A DNA stretch of 64,000 nucleotides from Chloroflexota bacterium (lineage in GTDB: Bacteria; Chloroflexota; Anaerolineae; Aggregatilineales; Phototrophicaceae), in NCBI GenBank assembly GCA_026707745.1, contig JAPOWG010000037.1:100132-164131 (forward strand). Reading direction: 5' to 3'. The position numbers and the translations under genes were made by a program. The number at the start of each line of letters is the position of its first letter. Positions within the stretch are counted from its first letter, which is position 1. The notes below the pieces were generated by a model that saw only the letters and a list, made by a program, of their open reading frames with translations, was not told the DNA's origin and ran no database searches. Shown here piece after piece: positions 8,257 through 17,265 of the stretch.

Positions 8257-9459
8257 CTAATGTCTAGGCACCGGCAGAGTTACTAGCAACTGTTTCGATT
8301 TGATATTCCATATCCATACCTTGCCATCAGGACCGATAGCAGCCATTAGTTCTCCATTAGGATGAACTTGCGGATTGGTTCCCGGATAGACCGACGTTTC
8401 AAAATTGTCTTTCGCATCCCAGACAATGATCTCAGAATATGCAGATACTCGGCCAAGCAATCCAGCTACCAAAACACCATCATCTTGAGTGATATATCTG
8501 AATTGTCCTGATCTTTCGGTTTGAAGCAGCAGTGCGCCAGTTTCGATATCCCAAACGAGCAACCGATTACATTCGTAAATCAACCATGGATTAATATGTC
8601 CAAAAGCCAGGGTTACATCCGCTCCGCCACAGGAATGTTCGCCGAGGACTTGTATGAACGACAATTCCCAAGTGTCTGTCCGATACACCTTTATCTCGCC
8701 ATCCGGAATCACCAGCCCAAACAGGGAACTATCCGGGCTGAAAGCGATGCCTCGTACATCGATTGTGTCGATCGGAACGACGCCAATAGGTGAGCCAAGC
8801 CCCTGTTGGACATCGAATGGGTGTATTTGTACCCCGTCAGGATGCCACCAATCCAGAAACTGTCGCCAGTCCGGTCTTAGCTTGGGGAGTTGCCAGGACT
8901 GCCCGACTCGTTCAGCGGGAATAGACAGGATTCGCGACCCCGTGTCAATATCCCATATCGACAATTCATGATCCCTTGTTGCCCACCAGTCGCTCAAGAA
9001 CATGATGGACAAACCATCAGCGCTAAAAGAGATCGTACTTAGGTCTAATGGTTTTTCGGTTGCAGTTCGCTGCATGTCGAGTATTAGAGAGTTATCTCCT
9101 AACTTGAAAATCTCTAATCGTTCGTATTCAGCAAGCGAGATATATCGACTGTCAGGGCTAATAGCTATATAGGTGTCGGAAAAGCTTGTTCCCCGAAGGT
9201 AGCGCGGCGGAGACAAAAGGTCGTCAAGATCGTATATCCATACTCCGCTATCGTAGCCCGATTCGTCTCTGTCTTCTTTCTTCACATAAGCGCCATACTT
9301 GACGGCCATATGCTGACCAGCGTTGGACATTAAGATCTTGACGGCTTCCCAAGGGACCCGTTGTTGCGCCTGTACCAGATAGGGCAGACATGCGAGGAAA
9401 CAGACTAGAATCGCTATGGTGTATGCTCGATTATTCATCTTCAAAGTAAATACTGTCAT
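8257..9459 (-). CDS. Secreted WD40-like beta-propeller, cassette partner 1
   Basis: This protein of about 400 residues has a signal peptide (NNRAYTIAILVCFLACLPYLVQAQ, probable cut after the Ala of LVQA). Repeated propeller blades follow, with signatures such as AISPDSRYISLAEY, FSADGLSIMFLSDWWATRDHELSIWDIDTG, FSPDSSLFGLVIPDGEIKVYRTDTW and the closing DGKVWIWNIKSKQLLVTLPVPRH. WD40 propellers bind proteins or ligands and no catalytic residues are seen. The start is set at ATG 9459, with GGAG 7 nt upstream. It overlaps the end of the effector remnant at 9431, as in the other cassettes. The last ~40 residues and the following UTR are nearly identical at DNA level to the copies ending at 13288 and 19201. 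The role as immunity or binding partner is inferred from pairing only. Confidence 0.75.
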   Translation of the reverse strand: MTVFTLKMNNRAYTIAILVCFLACLPYLVQAQQRVPWEAVKILMSNAGQHMAVKYGAYVKKEDRDESGYDSGVWIYDLDDLLSPPRYLRGTSFSDTYIAISPDSRYISLAEYERLEIFKLGDNSLILDMQRTATEKPLDLSTISFSADGLSIMFLSDWWATRDHELSIWDIDTGSRILSIPAERVGQSWQLPKLRPDWRQFLDWWHPDGVQIHPFDVQQGLGSPIGVVPIDTIDVRGIAFSPDSSLFGLVIPDGEIKVYRTDTWELSFIQVLGEHSCGGADVTLAFGHINPWLIYECNRLLVWDIETGALLLQTERSGQFRYITQDDGVLVAGLLGRVSAYSEIIVWDAKDNFETSVYPGTNPQVHPNGELMAAIGPDGKVWIWNIKSKQLLVTLPVPRH

Positions 9460-10255
9460 TCGGATCTCCGTCTTTGTTAAAGTATTGAGCGAGTCTAAAA
9501 GTGTCAAGTTCGGGGTGAGTCCTCGCGGTGTCGAGATTCTCAATGTACAAGATAGAATTGCCGTTTGGGAAAAGCTGGCTCGCTACAGCTAAACTGAAAA
9601 AGTGCTCGACAGATTGGGAGTTTTCATCTACATACTTCCCCCTTAGCCAATCCAGTTTGCTGTCTAACGCACCGCTACCTGGTTCACTTGAGCCAACGTA
9701 CAGCTCAAGCAAATCCAAGTGATGGTATTTTATGTCCTTTCCTGTATTGCCAGTTTTACCGATGAGTGATATGTCTGCATCAGAAATGACTAGCCCGGGA
9801 ACAATATGGGGTTCGATACGAGATAAGTGAGCGTAAGCTATCATTATCCTGCCGCCTTGCTGCCAGCGTTCAGGATTATGTTCTGTTAGGCGCGACATAC
9901 GCTGCATTCTCGCACGCTCATCTTCCGCCAGATGATTCGCCAGACTTCGGTTCCACAAACGCTGCGACGCCAAATTCTGCATCTCTAATTGGTGCATGAT
10001 CTCCGGGTCTGATAGGTATACCGACGCCGGAAAACTTATCACAACATAATTGCCTAGTCATCATCCACTATGCTCAAGAGATAATCGATATGCTGTCTTT
10101 GCCCTTCGCTTACAGCCGTGTAGCCGGTCAAGGAAGTCGCTTCCTCCGGCTCGAAATCTATCAGTCCCGCTTCGCTGATATCGCGTATTCCTTCGTGCTC
10201 CGAAAAGCCGGGGATAGCTTGCTGGCCTGAACCGGCGGCAAGGGCGTCTCGCTTA
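9431..10255 (-). pseudogene. Effector remnant a: N-terminal piece fused out of frame to M23-like tail
   Basis: The open part (9431-10042) encodes a degenerate M23/LytM-like C-terminus: ISFPASVYL, RIMIAYAHLSRIEPHIVPG, LIGKTGNTG, then HHLDLLELYVG. Upstream, 10060-10250 is a copy of the common effector N-terminal region (DALAAGSG ... HIDYLLS-VDDD). The two are joined near 10055-10062 in different frames; a TAG directly after VDDD ends the N-terminal frame. The rest of the N-terminus and everything between (no JAB domain) is gone. No start codon is visible in frame with the N-terminal piece. It is a deletion hybrid and not expressible as one protein; the tail could only be made from an internal ATG at 10042 without a good ribosome site. 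Confidence 0.7.
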
Positions 10256-10260
10256 CTCAG

Positions 10261-10360
10261 GCCTAGGCATTGTGATCACTCTCGTCTAAACAACCAGTTG
10301 ATTTGTGAATCAGCGAGATGAGGCTCGCCCTGTCACAAGCCGCCTCATCTCCTTACCGTG
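10261..10360 (-). promoter_or_regulatory. Hairpin leader element (best stem)
   Basis: GAGATGAGGC (10315-10324) and GCCTCATCTC (10342-10351) make a perfect 10-bp stem around the constant 17-nt loop TCGCCCTGTCACAAGCC. The arms differ completely from those of other copies while staying paired. The segment 10261-10310, with GCCTAGGCATTGTGATCACT, is shared with the leader at 15870. The leader lies directly upstream (minus strand) of effector remnant a. Confidence 0.7.
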
Positions 10361-10503
10361 TTGCGACGAATCGTCAACTGCCCGAATTAGACCGCGACCA
10401 AGTCGATTACGATGGTTCAGCTTGGTGGCATTGCTTTTCCGCCGTTTTGATGAGTCTGACAATAGAATGGTGAACATCTATGGTTGCTGATGAATCAGGC
10501 GTT
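10361..10503. other. Spacer with tail-gene debris
   Basis: On the minus strand the piece at about 10380-10410 reads LGRGLIRAVDDSSQ, which resembles the end (QLGRGLVGAVAAAA) of the 58-residue phage-type protein at 21851. No start codon or ribosome site is seen. It is best read as debris from rearrangement. Confidence 0.35.
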
Positions 10504-11712
10504 TTATTTGGGTGACCAGCTTATTTCGGATATACGACAATCCAAGTCTGTCAGTTGTTGCAATGCCGTGCCATCACGTTTAATCTTGAACAGTTGACCA
10601 TCATGCAAACTTGATACAAATGCAATCCACTCGCTATCGGGGGACCATACAGTCCGCACATAATTGATGTCCTGTACGAATGCCGTCAATCGACCTGTGT
10701 CCATATCTAGCAAATAAAGGTCGCGGCGAGAGCGATCATCGGGACTTTCATCATCGCTTATCCTAATCCATTCGCCGTGCTCCGGACGATTCTTGCTCGA
10801 GCCGTTGATTGCAAGCCACTTGCCATTCGGCGACCAACTAGCTCGCCCAAGTCCGGAATTCGATATGTCCACCCTGAGAAGAGTCTTCATATTGAATACT
10901 TGTAGCCCCTTGTATCCATCGGAATAATAGAATGCCGCATCATTTCGTGACCACTCTCGTCGATTGAAAACCCGAAGTTTGGCATCGGGGCTAACTAGTA
11001 ATTTCAATCCCGATGAATCTTGATGCAGGCTATAGTCTAGCGCGGGATCGCCTGTGCGATTGTGAAGGATGGTAAGCAGAAGCCCATTATGAGACAGGCT
11101 GTAAGACCGGTGTCTGAGTTGATTTATTTGCGTAATTTCGCCTCCGTTTGCTGAGACGGAATGAAGGCCACCATAGTCAAAGAGAATAGACCTCCCATCG
11201 TCGGACCAGCGGAGAATATCCTCATCGTATCGATTGTATGTTAAACGCTTTAACACAGCGCCATCGAAACGAATTTTGTAAACTTCAGAATGGTGTGATT
11301 CGTAAGCCCAACGTCTGCTCCAAGACCAATACCCTTCGTCTTTCATATTCATTGCGAGCCAAATGCCATCGGGCGACCAACTAAGCGAGTAATAGGTCTT
11401 GGAAGGACTGCTGCTGATCAGTTGCAAATTGGTCCCATCTGAGCGAATCACAAATAGGATTCCGCCATTATCCGTATGATGACGGCAAACGAATGTGATC
11501 AAGTCCGACTCTCTATCTGTCTGGATAGGAATATTGGTGAATTGCCGTAACCCATCGATGAGCCTTTGCACCTCAGGCTTGTAGTAGATTACAGGGGCAA
11601 ACAGATAGAGCGCACAAAGTGAAAACACCAATATCAAAGCAATGCTAGATATCGATAGCACTCGGCGGCATCCGGCCGTTTTTGAGATAGGAATATGGTC
11701 TTTGGTCTTCAT
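10504..11712 (-). CDS. TolB-like beta-propeller with N-terminal membrane anchor, cassette partner
   Basis: This 402-residue protein has a membrane segment at about residues 19-42 (VLSISSIALILVFSLCALYLFAPVI) and an extracytoplasmic propeller. The blades carry PD40/TolB signatures: SWSPDGIWLAMNM, RWSDDGRSILFDY, SWSPNGKWLAINGS, VWSPDSEWIAFVSS and SWSPK at the very end, with strands of the type IRSDGTNLQLIS and KRDGTALQQLTDLD. Unlike the other partners it lacks the shared PVPRH end, so it is a different propeller family in the same position. It starts 17 bp after the stop of effector c. The fold is clear. The role (partner or immunity of effector c) is inferred from position. Confidence 0.75.
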   Translation of the reverse strand: MKTKDHIPISKTAGCRRVLSISSIALILVFSLCALYLFAPVIYYKPEVQRLIDGLRQFTNIPIQTDRESDLITFVCRHHTDNGGILFVIRSDGTNLQLISSSPSKTYYSLSWSPDGIWLAMNMKDEGYWSWSRRWAYESHHSEVYKIRFDGAVLKRLTYNRYDEDILRWSDDGRSILFDYGGLHSVSANGGEITQINQLRHRSYSLSHNGLLLTILHNRTGDPALDYSLHQDSSGLKLLVSPDAKLRVFNRREWSRNDAAFYYSDGYKGLQVFNMKTLLRVDISNSGLGRASWSPNGKWLAINGSSKNRPEHGEWIRISDDESPDDRSRRDLYLLDMDTGRLTAFVQDINYVRTVWSPDSEWIAFVSSLHDGQLFKIKRDGTALQQLTDLDCRISEISWSPK

Positions 11713-11729
11713 TAAGTTGTACTCGCAAG

Positions 11730-13129
11730 CTATGCCTCACGGTACGCGTAGACGTCATCATCATTGAACAGTCTGACGCCATCCGCATCCATAGTCAACC
11801 CAAATAGGCCCTGAAGCAATATCGCATTTACAGTTCGCACTCCTCCGCTCGCGTGCTGTCTTGCGATATCAGCATTGCTACCGTCGAATGTTCTTAGAGC
11901 ATCCGATTCAGCGATTCCTTGGCTTGACCAGGCAAGCATATTGAACATGCTGGCTCGGTATTTTTCTTGTTGGAGATAACGCTCTTCAAGATCTCTTGGT
12001 TGAAGGCCATTATCTTTGAGATGTTGCTGTATTTCTTCTTCGTTCCTGAGCCCTAGCTCATGGTAGAGTTATTGTCGATATAACCTTTCTACACCGCGAT
12101 TGATATTTGCCGCCGCGAGTTCGATTGCAATCGAATCATCTTTAAGCAGATGTTCTTGGGCAAGACGTGTATTTTGCCTTTGACCGGAACGCCCGCGTCT
12201 CCTTCTGTCAAGATTCCGCCACTGTTCCCCAACAAGCTCGTCTAGTTTATAGCTATCGTCAAAGTCTATAGAGTCTTCCGGAAATCCCTCTGGCATGGGT
12301 ATACGTGGGGCTTCAATAGCAGTACCAAGTAATTCATTCGCTACTGGGATTCTCAGGTTAGCGGGCCCTACGGAAGAATTAGCTGACAATGCGTTTTTCC
12401 AGAAATCTATGAAGCTCTCGAACATATCACCTGGATGTCGTGAATAATGTCGCCGATAATGTCCTTCTTGTCGAAGATGCGCTAGCAGTAAAGCAGCAAA
12501 TTCATCATCCGACATACCCGATGCAGAATGATTCCAATTCTGTACAGCCTGTTCAATCACACCGCCCGAGTTCATTAGCTCTTTTAAAACCGTCTCCTCA
12601 GGCCAATTGTCTGAGTCTTCTTTCCATCCATCTTCCCAAATTGATAGAAGAACTGAATAAGCCTCCGGATCTAGTTCTTCGCCGTAGAAATGCTTAAACA
12701 ATTCGACAGCCTGCTCACGTGTCAAATCTTCAGGTACAAAAATGGCACTTGCGAGTTGGCTTTGGACTTCCTGCTGCATCATCCACTCCGGCGGATCGAG
12801 TCGATCCGCCTGCGCCTGCGCCCACGACCTGGCTTCCAGCAGCGCATGTTCTTCCGCGGTCCCCGGAGCTACTTCATAACTGGCTTCCTCGGCACGTATA
12901 CGAATCATTCCGCGCGCGCCGCGAATGTAGACATATTCGTAGCCCTGTGGCGTCACCACCATCAGCATCTCCGCGCCCGCCGCGAAAGCCGCGCGCAAGT
13001 CCGCCTCCGAAGCATCACTGCCGTTTGGGTGATTGTGTATGAAGATCAGGTCGAGTCCCTTAAAGGCTTCGACCTCGTAGTCCTGCAAGCCTACATACTG
13101 TTGCCCGTCAGCGCCTAGAACGCCATCAT
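11730..13129 (-). pseudogene. Effector c: JAB fragment with unknown C-terminal domain, in-frame TAA
   Basis: The 5' part encodes GVLGADGQQYVGLQDYEV, the JAMM signature HNHPNGSDASEAD and the rest of the JAB domain, nearly identical at DNA level to 24305-24550. The first strand of the domain with its Glu (IEAKTG) is missing and no ATG or GTG precedes; the first possible start is a TTG at 13088. After WMMQQEV comes a unique acidic, helical region (from about residue 105) with LTREQAVELFKHFYGEE and a basic RRRRGRSGQRQ stretch near the end, of unknown function. The frame stops at TAA 12069-12071 but continues in frame without interruption for 112 more residues (LYHELGLRNEEE ... VYAYREA) to 11730, so the stop is probably a point mutation. 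Confidence 0.7.
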
Positions 13130-13136
13130 CTATCCT

Positions 13137-13228
13137 CGCTAAACATCAAGTCGATCTGTGAATAGGGGATGCGTAGCTTGCCCTGTCGAAAGCCGCTGCG
13201 CATCTCCCCCAGCCGGAACACAGTGAAG
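13137..13228 (-). promoter_or_regulatory. Hairpin leader element
   Basis: ATGCGTAGC (13169-13177) pairs with GCTGCGCAT (13195-13203), including one G-U pair, around the 17-nt loop TTGCCCTGTCGAAAGCC. Next to it on the effector side is the conserved block CTAAACATCAAGTCGATCTGTGAA. It lies directly upstream of effector c and is nearly identical to 21772-21845. Confidence 0.7.
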
Positions 13229-13287
13229 CGACTGTCCCGCTTGCTGTCAGTGCTTTTGCTTCTTATCTCATGTATATGTTTTGTAAA
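13229..13287 (-). repeat. Shared 3' UTR repeat after a propeller gene
   Basis: It contains the block CTTGCTGTCAGTGCTTTTGC and TATCTCATGTATATGTTTTG (plus-strand sense). It is repeated with few changes at 8194-8256, 15980-16042 and 19140-19200, always just after the propeller stop codon. Together with the identical last codons of the genes it gives a stretch of homology at the 3' edge of each cassette. Confidence 0.7.
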
Positions 13288-14460
13288 CTAATGCCTAGGC
13301 ACCGGCAGAGTTACTAGCAACTGTTTCGATTTGATATTCCATATCCATACCTTGCCATCAGGACCGATAGCAGCCATTAACTCGCTGTTGGGGTGGAGTT
13401 TAGGATCTTTGCCTGGATATATGTTCAACTCAAAATCTCGTGGCATATTCCAGACAAGAATTGATGAATTCTCCGGCGATAGACCGATGGTACTGGCAAT
13501 TAAATGCTCATCGTCCAATGTAAATGCAGGGTCAGCACTGAAAGTTTCGGCCAGGAAAATCACTTCATTGATCTCAAAATTCCAAACTGACACTGCTTTA
13601 TCAGGACGACAACTGGTAGCGAGTAATGGTTTGTTGTGACTGAATGCAAAACGCACACCGAGATCGCCGCAGGGAGTCTTATGGTGCTGTATCTTGTTTT
13701 TCAAGGTCCATGTATTGGTCTCATAAACGTGAACTTCGCCTTCCCATGTTGCAAAGGCAAATAATGCGCTGTCCGGGCTGAAGGCCGCTCCCGCATCTAC
13801 CGCAGAGATACCAACTAAAAGCTGACCAAGTCCCTGTTCAATATCAAATTCGTAAATTACGGCTAGTTCATGCCTTGACCAATCTACAAATTGAGTCCAA
13901 TCGGGACTTAGCCACGGACGCTGCACCCGCTGCTGGGAGCGGAGAGCCGCAACAGCATGGACTTGCTGACCGGTATGGACATTCCATATCGACATCTCAT
14001 GATCATATGTCCACCAGTCGCTATAGGACATGATATAGTTACTGTCTGGACTAAATGAAATCCATTTGAAGTCAGTACGCAGCGCAGTGACTGAGTTCGG
14101 AAGGTCGAGGATCGTGACTTTGCTATCCGTGTTAAAGACCAATAATCTGTAATACCCACCGACGGCAACGTACTGACTGTCTGGGCTAAAGACCATTCTA
14201 GACTCAGGATCCAGCATTTCTCCCAGATATTGAGGCGGCAGCAGCAAATCCTCAAGATCATAAATCCATATGCCATGATGGAACTCTCCGTGCCCTGGGA
14301 TGTTCTCGCCATATTTGACGGCGAGATATCTCCCATTGTTTGACATCGCAATGGATATAGCCCGCCAGGCAGCATCTTCTTGCGCCTGCAAGACATAGTG
14401 AAAGCAAGTTAAATAGAAAAGCAGGGCTGTGATGATTCGTACAGGTTTATTCCTGAGCAT
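13288..14460 (-). CDS. Secreted WD40-like beta-propeller, cassette partner of effector d
   Basis: This 390-residue protein has a signal peptide (RNKPVRIITALLFYLTCFHYVLQAQ, likely cleavage after LQA). Propeller blades follow: AIAMSNNGRYLAVKYG-type opening (here ISIAMSNNGRYLAVKYG), FSPDSQYVAVGGYYRLLVF, FSPDSNYIMSYSDWWTYDHEMSIWNVHTG, FSPDSALFAFATWEGEVHVYETNTW, FSHNKPLLATSC and the common end IWNIKSKQLLVTLPVPRH. ATG 14460 has GGGAGGAG upstream and gives a 14-bp overlap with effector d, so translation is probably coupled. An in-frame start further upstream (14505) has no ribosome site. Confidence 0.78.
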   Translation of the reverse strand: MLRNKPVRIITALLFYLTCFHYVLQAQEDAAWRAISIAMSNNGRYLAVKYGENIPGHGEFHHGIWIYDLEDLLLPPQYLGEMLDPESRMVFSPDSQYVAVGGYYRLLVFNTDSKVTILDLPNSVTALRTDFKWISFSPDSNYIMSYSDWWTYDHEMSIWNVHTGQQVHAVAALRSQQRVQRPWLSPDWTQFVDWSRHELAVIYEFDIEQGLGQLLVGISAVDAGAAFSPDSALFAFATWEGEVHVYETNTWTLKNKIQHHKTPCGDLGVRFAFSHNKPLLATSCRPDKAVSVWNFEINEVIFLAETFSADPAFTLDDEHLIASTIGLSPENSSILVWNMPRDFELNIYPGKDPKLHPNSELMAAIGPDGKVWIWNIKSKQLLVTLPVPRH

Positions 14461-15814
14461 AGAGACTCCTCCCTCTTGCGTCTTTAGCGAATTCTGTTTC
14501 GTCAAGATGGGTCCAAACTCTTACCGGATCAATGTTTTCGGCATATAGCGTACGGTTCGCGTGTGGGTCAGGGTAGACGAAGTTGCTGCGTTGAGCGTAT
14601 CCGAAGAGGTTGTTGGCATCTCTAGAAGGAGACAGTATTGCCATTGCAGTTTCCATTTGGTCTGTACCACTATCTTCTGACCCAACGTACATCATAGCCA
14701 GATCCAAATGATTTATCTGTGTGCCAGTGTTTCCAGTCACTCCTATTAGAGCGTTACTCTTAATTGACGCACCTGGTTGAATATGGTCCTCAATTCTCGA
14801 CAAGTGGGCAAATGCCATGAATATCCTACCGTCCTCTTGCCAATTTTCAATCTCATGGTCGGGATCTTCTGCCAACCTTTGCATAACGCCTTTGTGTGCT
14901 CGGAGGACGCTAGCCGGAAAGCTAATGACAACATAATTGCCTAGCGTCTCGTGTCCTTCGGCGCGAATTTCAACTCTTACATCCGGTCCCACTGTAGGTG
15001 ACTGAAGTTGAAACTTGAAGGTATCCCCGTGAGGATTTAGGTCGCGCGTGAGTATTCCTTTGCCGCCACTATCGACCCACAGTGAATGAGATAACTCGAT
15101 GTCTAAGGTTCCGCCCTCAGCTTCGTCGTTAACTACAAATGATTGTAGCAGTGGTGGAATTGTTGCCGCTATTAGTGCGTTTTGAAAGTCGAATGAAGTG
15201 TTATCATAGCTTTGTCCAGATACTTGTACACGCCGTAAAGTGAATGGACTAGACGCTAAGTCAACTCGACGAAACTCTAGTTCAGCGTCGGGGTCTCTTA
15301 GATCAATCCAGAACTCACTTCCACCGAATTCGATCTTGACGGCGTAGGGATCTGAGGGGGATTGGTCCAATACCCTTAATCTGGTTTCGTCTAATGAAAA
15401 AGACCAATCAGGAATCGCCTCACTGCGAAGAACAGCTTCTTCATTTCCGTACAAGTTTAAATTTCCTTTTACGTGCACCGCTACATATTGCTCTTCCTGC
15501 AGCATCATCCACTCCGGCGGATTGAGCCGATCCGCTCGCGCCTGTGCCCAGGACCTGGCTTCCAGCAGCGCATGTTCTTGTGCCGTCCCCGGAGCCACTT
15601 CATAACTAGCTTCTTCGGCACGTATACGAATCATTCCGCGCGCGCCGCGAATGTAGACATATTCGTAGCCCTGTGGCGTCACCACCATCAGCATCTCCGC
15701 GCCCGCCGCGAAAGCCGCGCGCAAGTCCGCCTCCGAAGCATCACTGCCGTTTGGGTGATTGTGTATGAAGATCAGGTCGAGTCCCTTAAAGGCTTCGACC
15801 TCGTAGTCCTGCAA
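14447..15814 (-). CDS. Effector d: 5'-truncated JAB plus SH3-like plus degenerate M23 domain
   Basis: The frame is open from about 15850, where DALAAGSG of the common N-terminus is joined in frame to GQQYVGLQDYEV of the JAB domain; an AGA-to-TGA change (15850 region) closes it upstream. No ATG or GTG precedes the JAB part and the given start is a TTG. It contains HNHPNGSDASEAD (JAMM without the upstream Glu), then an SH3-like beta segment (about residues 120-195, with FWIDLRDPDAEL), then a LytM-like domain: GPDVRVEI, GNYVVISFPASV, IFMAFAHLSRIEDHIQPGASI, LIGVTGNTG and HLDLAMMYVG. The zinc motif is degenerate (HLD instead of HLH). The end overlaps the propeller gene. It could be a peptidoglycan-directed effector module. 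Without a proper start it may be a silent cassette. Confidence 0.6.
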   Translation of the reverse strand: MQDYEVEAFKGLDLIFIHNHPNGSDASEADLRAAFAAGAEMLMVVTPQGYEYVYIRGARGMIRIRAEEASYEVAPGTAQEHALLEARSWAQARADRLNPPEWMMLQEEQYVAVHVKGNLNLYGNEEAVLRSEAIPDWSFSLDETRLRVLDQSPSDPYAVKIEFGGSEFWIDLRDPDAELEFRRVDLASSPFTLRRVQVSGQSYDNTSFDFQNALIAATIPPLLQSFVVNDEAEGGTLDIELSHSLWVDSGGKGILTRDLNPHGDTFKFQLQSPTVGPDVRVEIRAEGHETLGNYVVISFPASVLRAHKGVMQRLAEDPDHEIENWQEDGRIFMAFAHLSRIEDHIQPGASIKSNALIGVTGNTGTQINHLDLAMMYVGSEDSGTDQMETAMAILSPSRDANNLFGYAQRSNFVYPDPHANRTLYAENIDPVRVWTHLDETEFAKDARGRSLYAQE

Positions 15815-15861
15815 GCCTACATACTGTTGCCCGCCTGAACCGGCCGCGAGGGCGTCTCACT

Positions 15862-15979
15862 TACTCAGGCCTAGGCATTGTGATCACTCTCGTCTAAGCA
15901 ACCAGTTGATTTGTGAATCAGTGAGATGAGGCTCGCCCTGCCGCAAGCCGCCGCACATGCCCCCTGCCGGACTCCGGTG
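15862..15979 (-). promoter_or_regulatory. Hairpin leader element (decayed stem)
   Basis: The loop GGCTCGCCCTGCCGCAAGCC-like segment at 15929-15949 and the flank GTTGATTTGTGAATCAGTGAG match the leader at 10261-10351. The 3' arm (GCCGCACATG) no longer pairs well with the 5' arm (GATGAGGC). The segment shares GCCTAGGCATTGTGATCACT with 10261. Confidence 0.55.
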
Positions 15980-16042
15980 AAGCGGATGGCCCCGCTTGTT
16001 GTCAGTGCTTTTGCTTCTTATCTCATGTATATGTTTTGTAAA
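15980..16042 (-). repeat. Shared 3' UTR repeat after a propeller gene
   Basis: This copy of the block described at 13229-13287 differs at only a few positions (CTTGTTGTCAGTGCTTTTGC, then TATCTCATGTATATGTTTTG). Confidence 0.65.
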
Positions 16043-17227
16043 CTAATGCCGAGGCACCGGCAAAATTATCAGCAGCTGTTTCAATTCAAGGTTCCATATC
16101 CACAGTCTGCCATCTGGGCCGATAGACACCATAAACTCGCCATTTGGGTAGATTGCTGCCGCCCGGCCGGGATATTCGGTGATTTCAAAGTTGCTTTTGA
16201 TGTTCCATACGGCGATTCCAGATTCTCCGCTGCCAATCATGAACCTATCATTCAAAGTAAATGACGCTGGAGTATAGGCATAATTCAAGGCCTCAATTAC
16301 AGGCACGTCGGTCGTCAAATTCCAAACCCATGTCCATTCCTCGAACAGACACTTGTAGACTAACAAGAGAAGGGAATTATTGTAGCTAAATCGCAATCTA
16401 TTCCGGGCTCCGCAGTCGGGCACGCTAGTCAGCTTGCTGGTTTTCAATGCCCATGTATCGGTCTCGTAAACCAGTACCTTTACATTACCTGTCATGAACA
16501 CATCCGCTGTTATGACGGCAAACAAAGTACCATCTGGGCTGAATACACCTGTTCTGCCATTCTCTGTCAAGCTTGCCAACGGCTGCTCGAGACCGTTTTC
16601 AATATCAAACTCGTAAATGTGTGCGTTGTCGCTTGGTCCCGACCATCTCGCCAACTGGCTCCAATCGGGGCTTAGCCAAGTATAGTAAACCCGCTCTCTC
16701 CCACGTTGGGCATCGATTGCGTGGATTCGTTGGCCCGTGTGTATATTCCATATCGACATCTTGCTGTCCCTGAACCACCAGTCACTGAAGGACATGACAT
16801 AGTTACTGTCAGGGCTGAAAGAAGTCCGACCAAAGTCAGTCGGCGGCTCTGTCGATGTCCTTTGGAGATCGAGGATGCTAACGCCCTCCTCTATGTCGAA
16901 GATAGACAACTCAGGCAAACTTGCCACGGCAAGATATCGATTATTCGGGCTAAAGATCATCCTTGCGCTAGTCTCGATATCTCCTGCCAGGAGTTTGGGT
17001 GGCAACAGGAGATTTTCCAGGTGGTAAACCCAGATTTCATGAGCCGCATTCGGATATTCGGTCCCCTTTACGCCAGTCCGCACTGCCAGATATCGCCCGT
17101 TATCAGACATGGCAATGGCTATAACTTGCCATGATGGAGCTGGTTCTTGTGCCTCAAACACATAGTGGAAATGGACGAGAGACCATAGCAAAAGACCGAC
17201 GGCTAGGACCCGTTTATTCTTTTGCAC
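16043..17227 (-). CDS. Secreted WD40-like beta-propeller, partner of effector e
   Basis: The protein of about 394 residues aligns along its length with the other partners: signal peptide KNKRVLAVGLLLWSLVHFHYVFEAQ, then IAIAMSDNGRYLAVRTG, FSPNNRYLAVAS, FSPDSNYVMSFSDWWFRDSKMSIWNIHTG, FSPDGTLFAVITAD and the end IWNLELKQLLIILPVPRH. It is the most divergent of the PVPRH group. I choose GTG 17227, with AAGGA upstream, because it matches the start of the paralogs. A longer frame from TTG 17269 would overlap the effector stop by 4 nt and is possible. The partner role is inferred. Confidence 0.72.
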   Translation of the reverse strand: MQKNKRVLAVGLLLWSLVHFHYVFEAQEPAPSWQVIAIAMSDNGRYLAVRTGVKGTEYPNAAHEIWVYHLENLLLPPKLLAGDIETSARMIFSPNNRYLAVASLPELSIFDIEEGVSILDLQRTSTEPPTDFGRTSFSPDSNYVMSFSDWWFRDSKMSIWNIHTGQRIHAIDAQRGRERVYYTWLSPDWSQLARWSGPSDNAHIYEFDIENGLEQPLASLTENGRTGVFSPDGTLFAVITADVFMTGNVKVLVYETDTWALKTSKLTSVPDCGARNRLRFSYNNSLLLLVYKCLFEEWTWVWNLTTDVPVIEALNYAYTPASFTLNDRFMIGSGESGIAVWNIKSNFEITEYPGRAAAIYPNGEFMVSIGPDGRLWIWNLELKQLLIILPVPRH

Positions 17228-17265
17228 GGATACATCCTTCTTCCCTACTTGGCTTTCATTGTACG

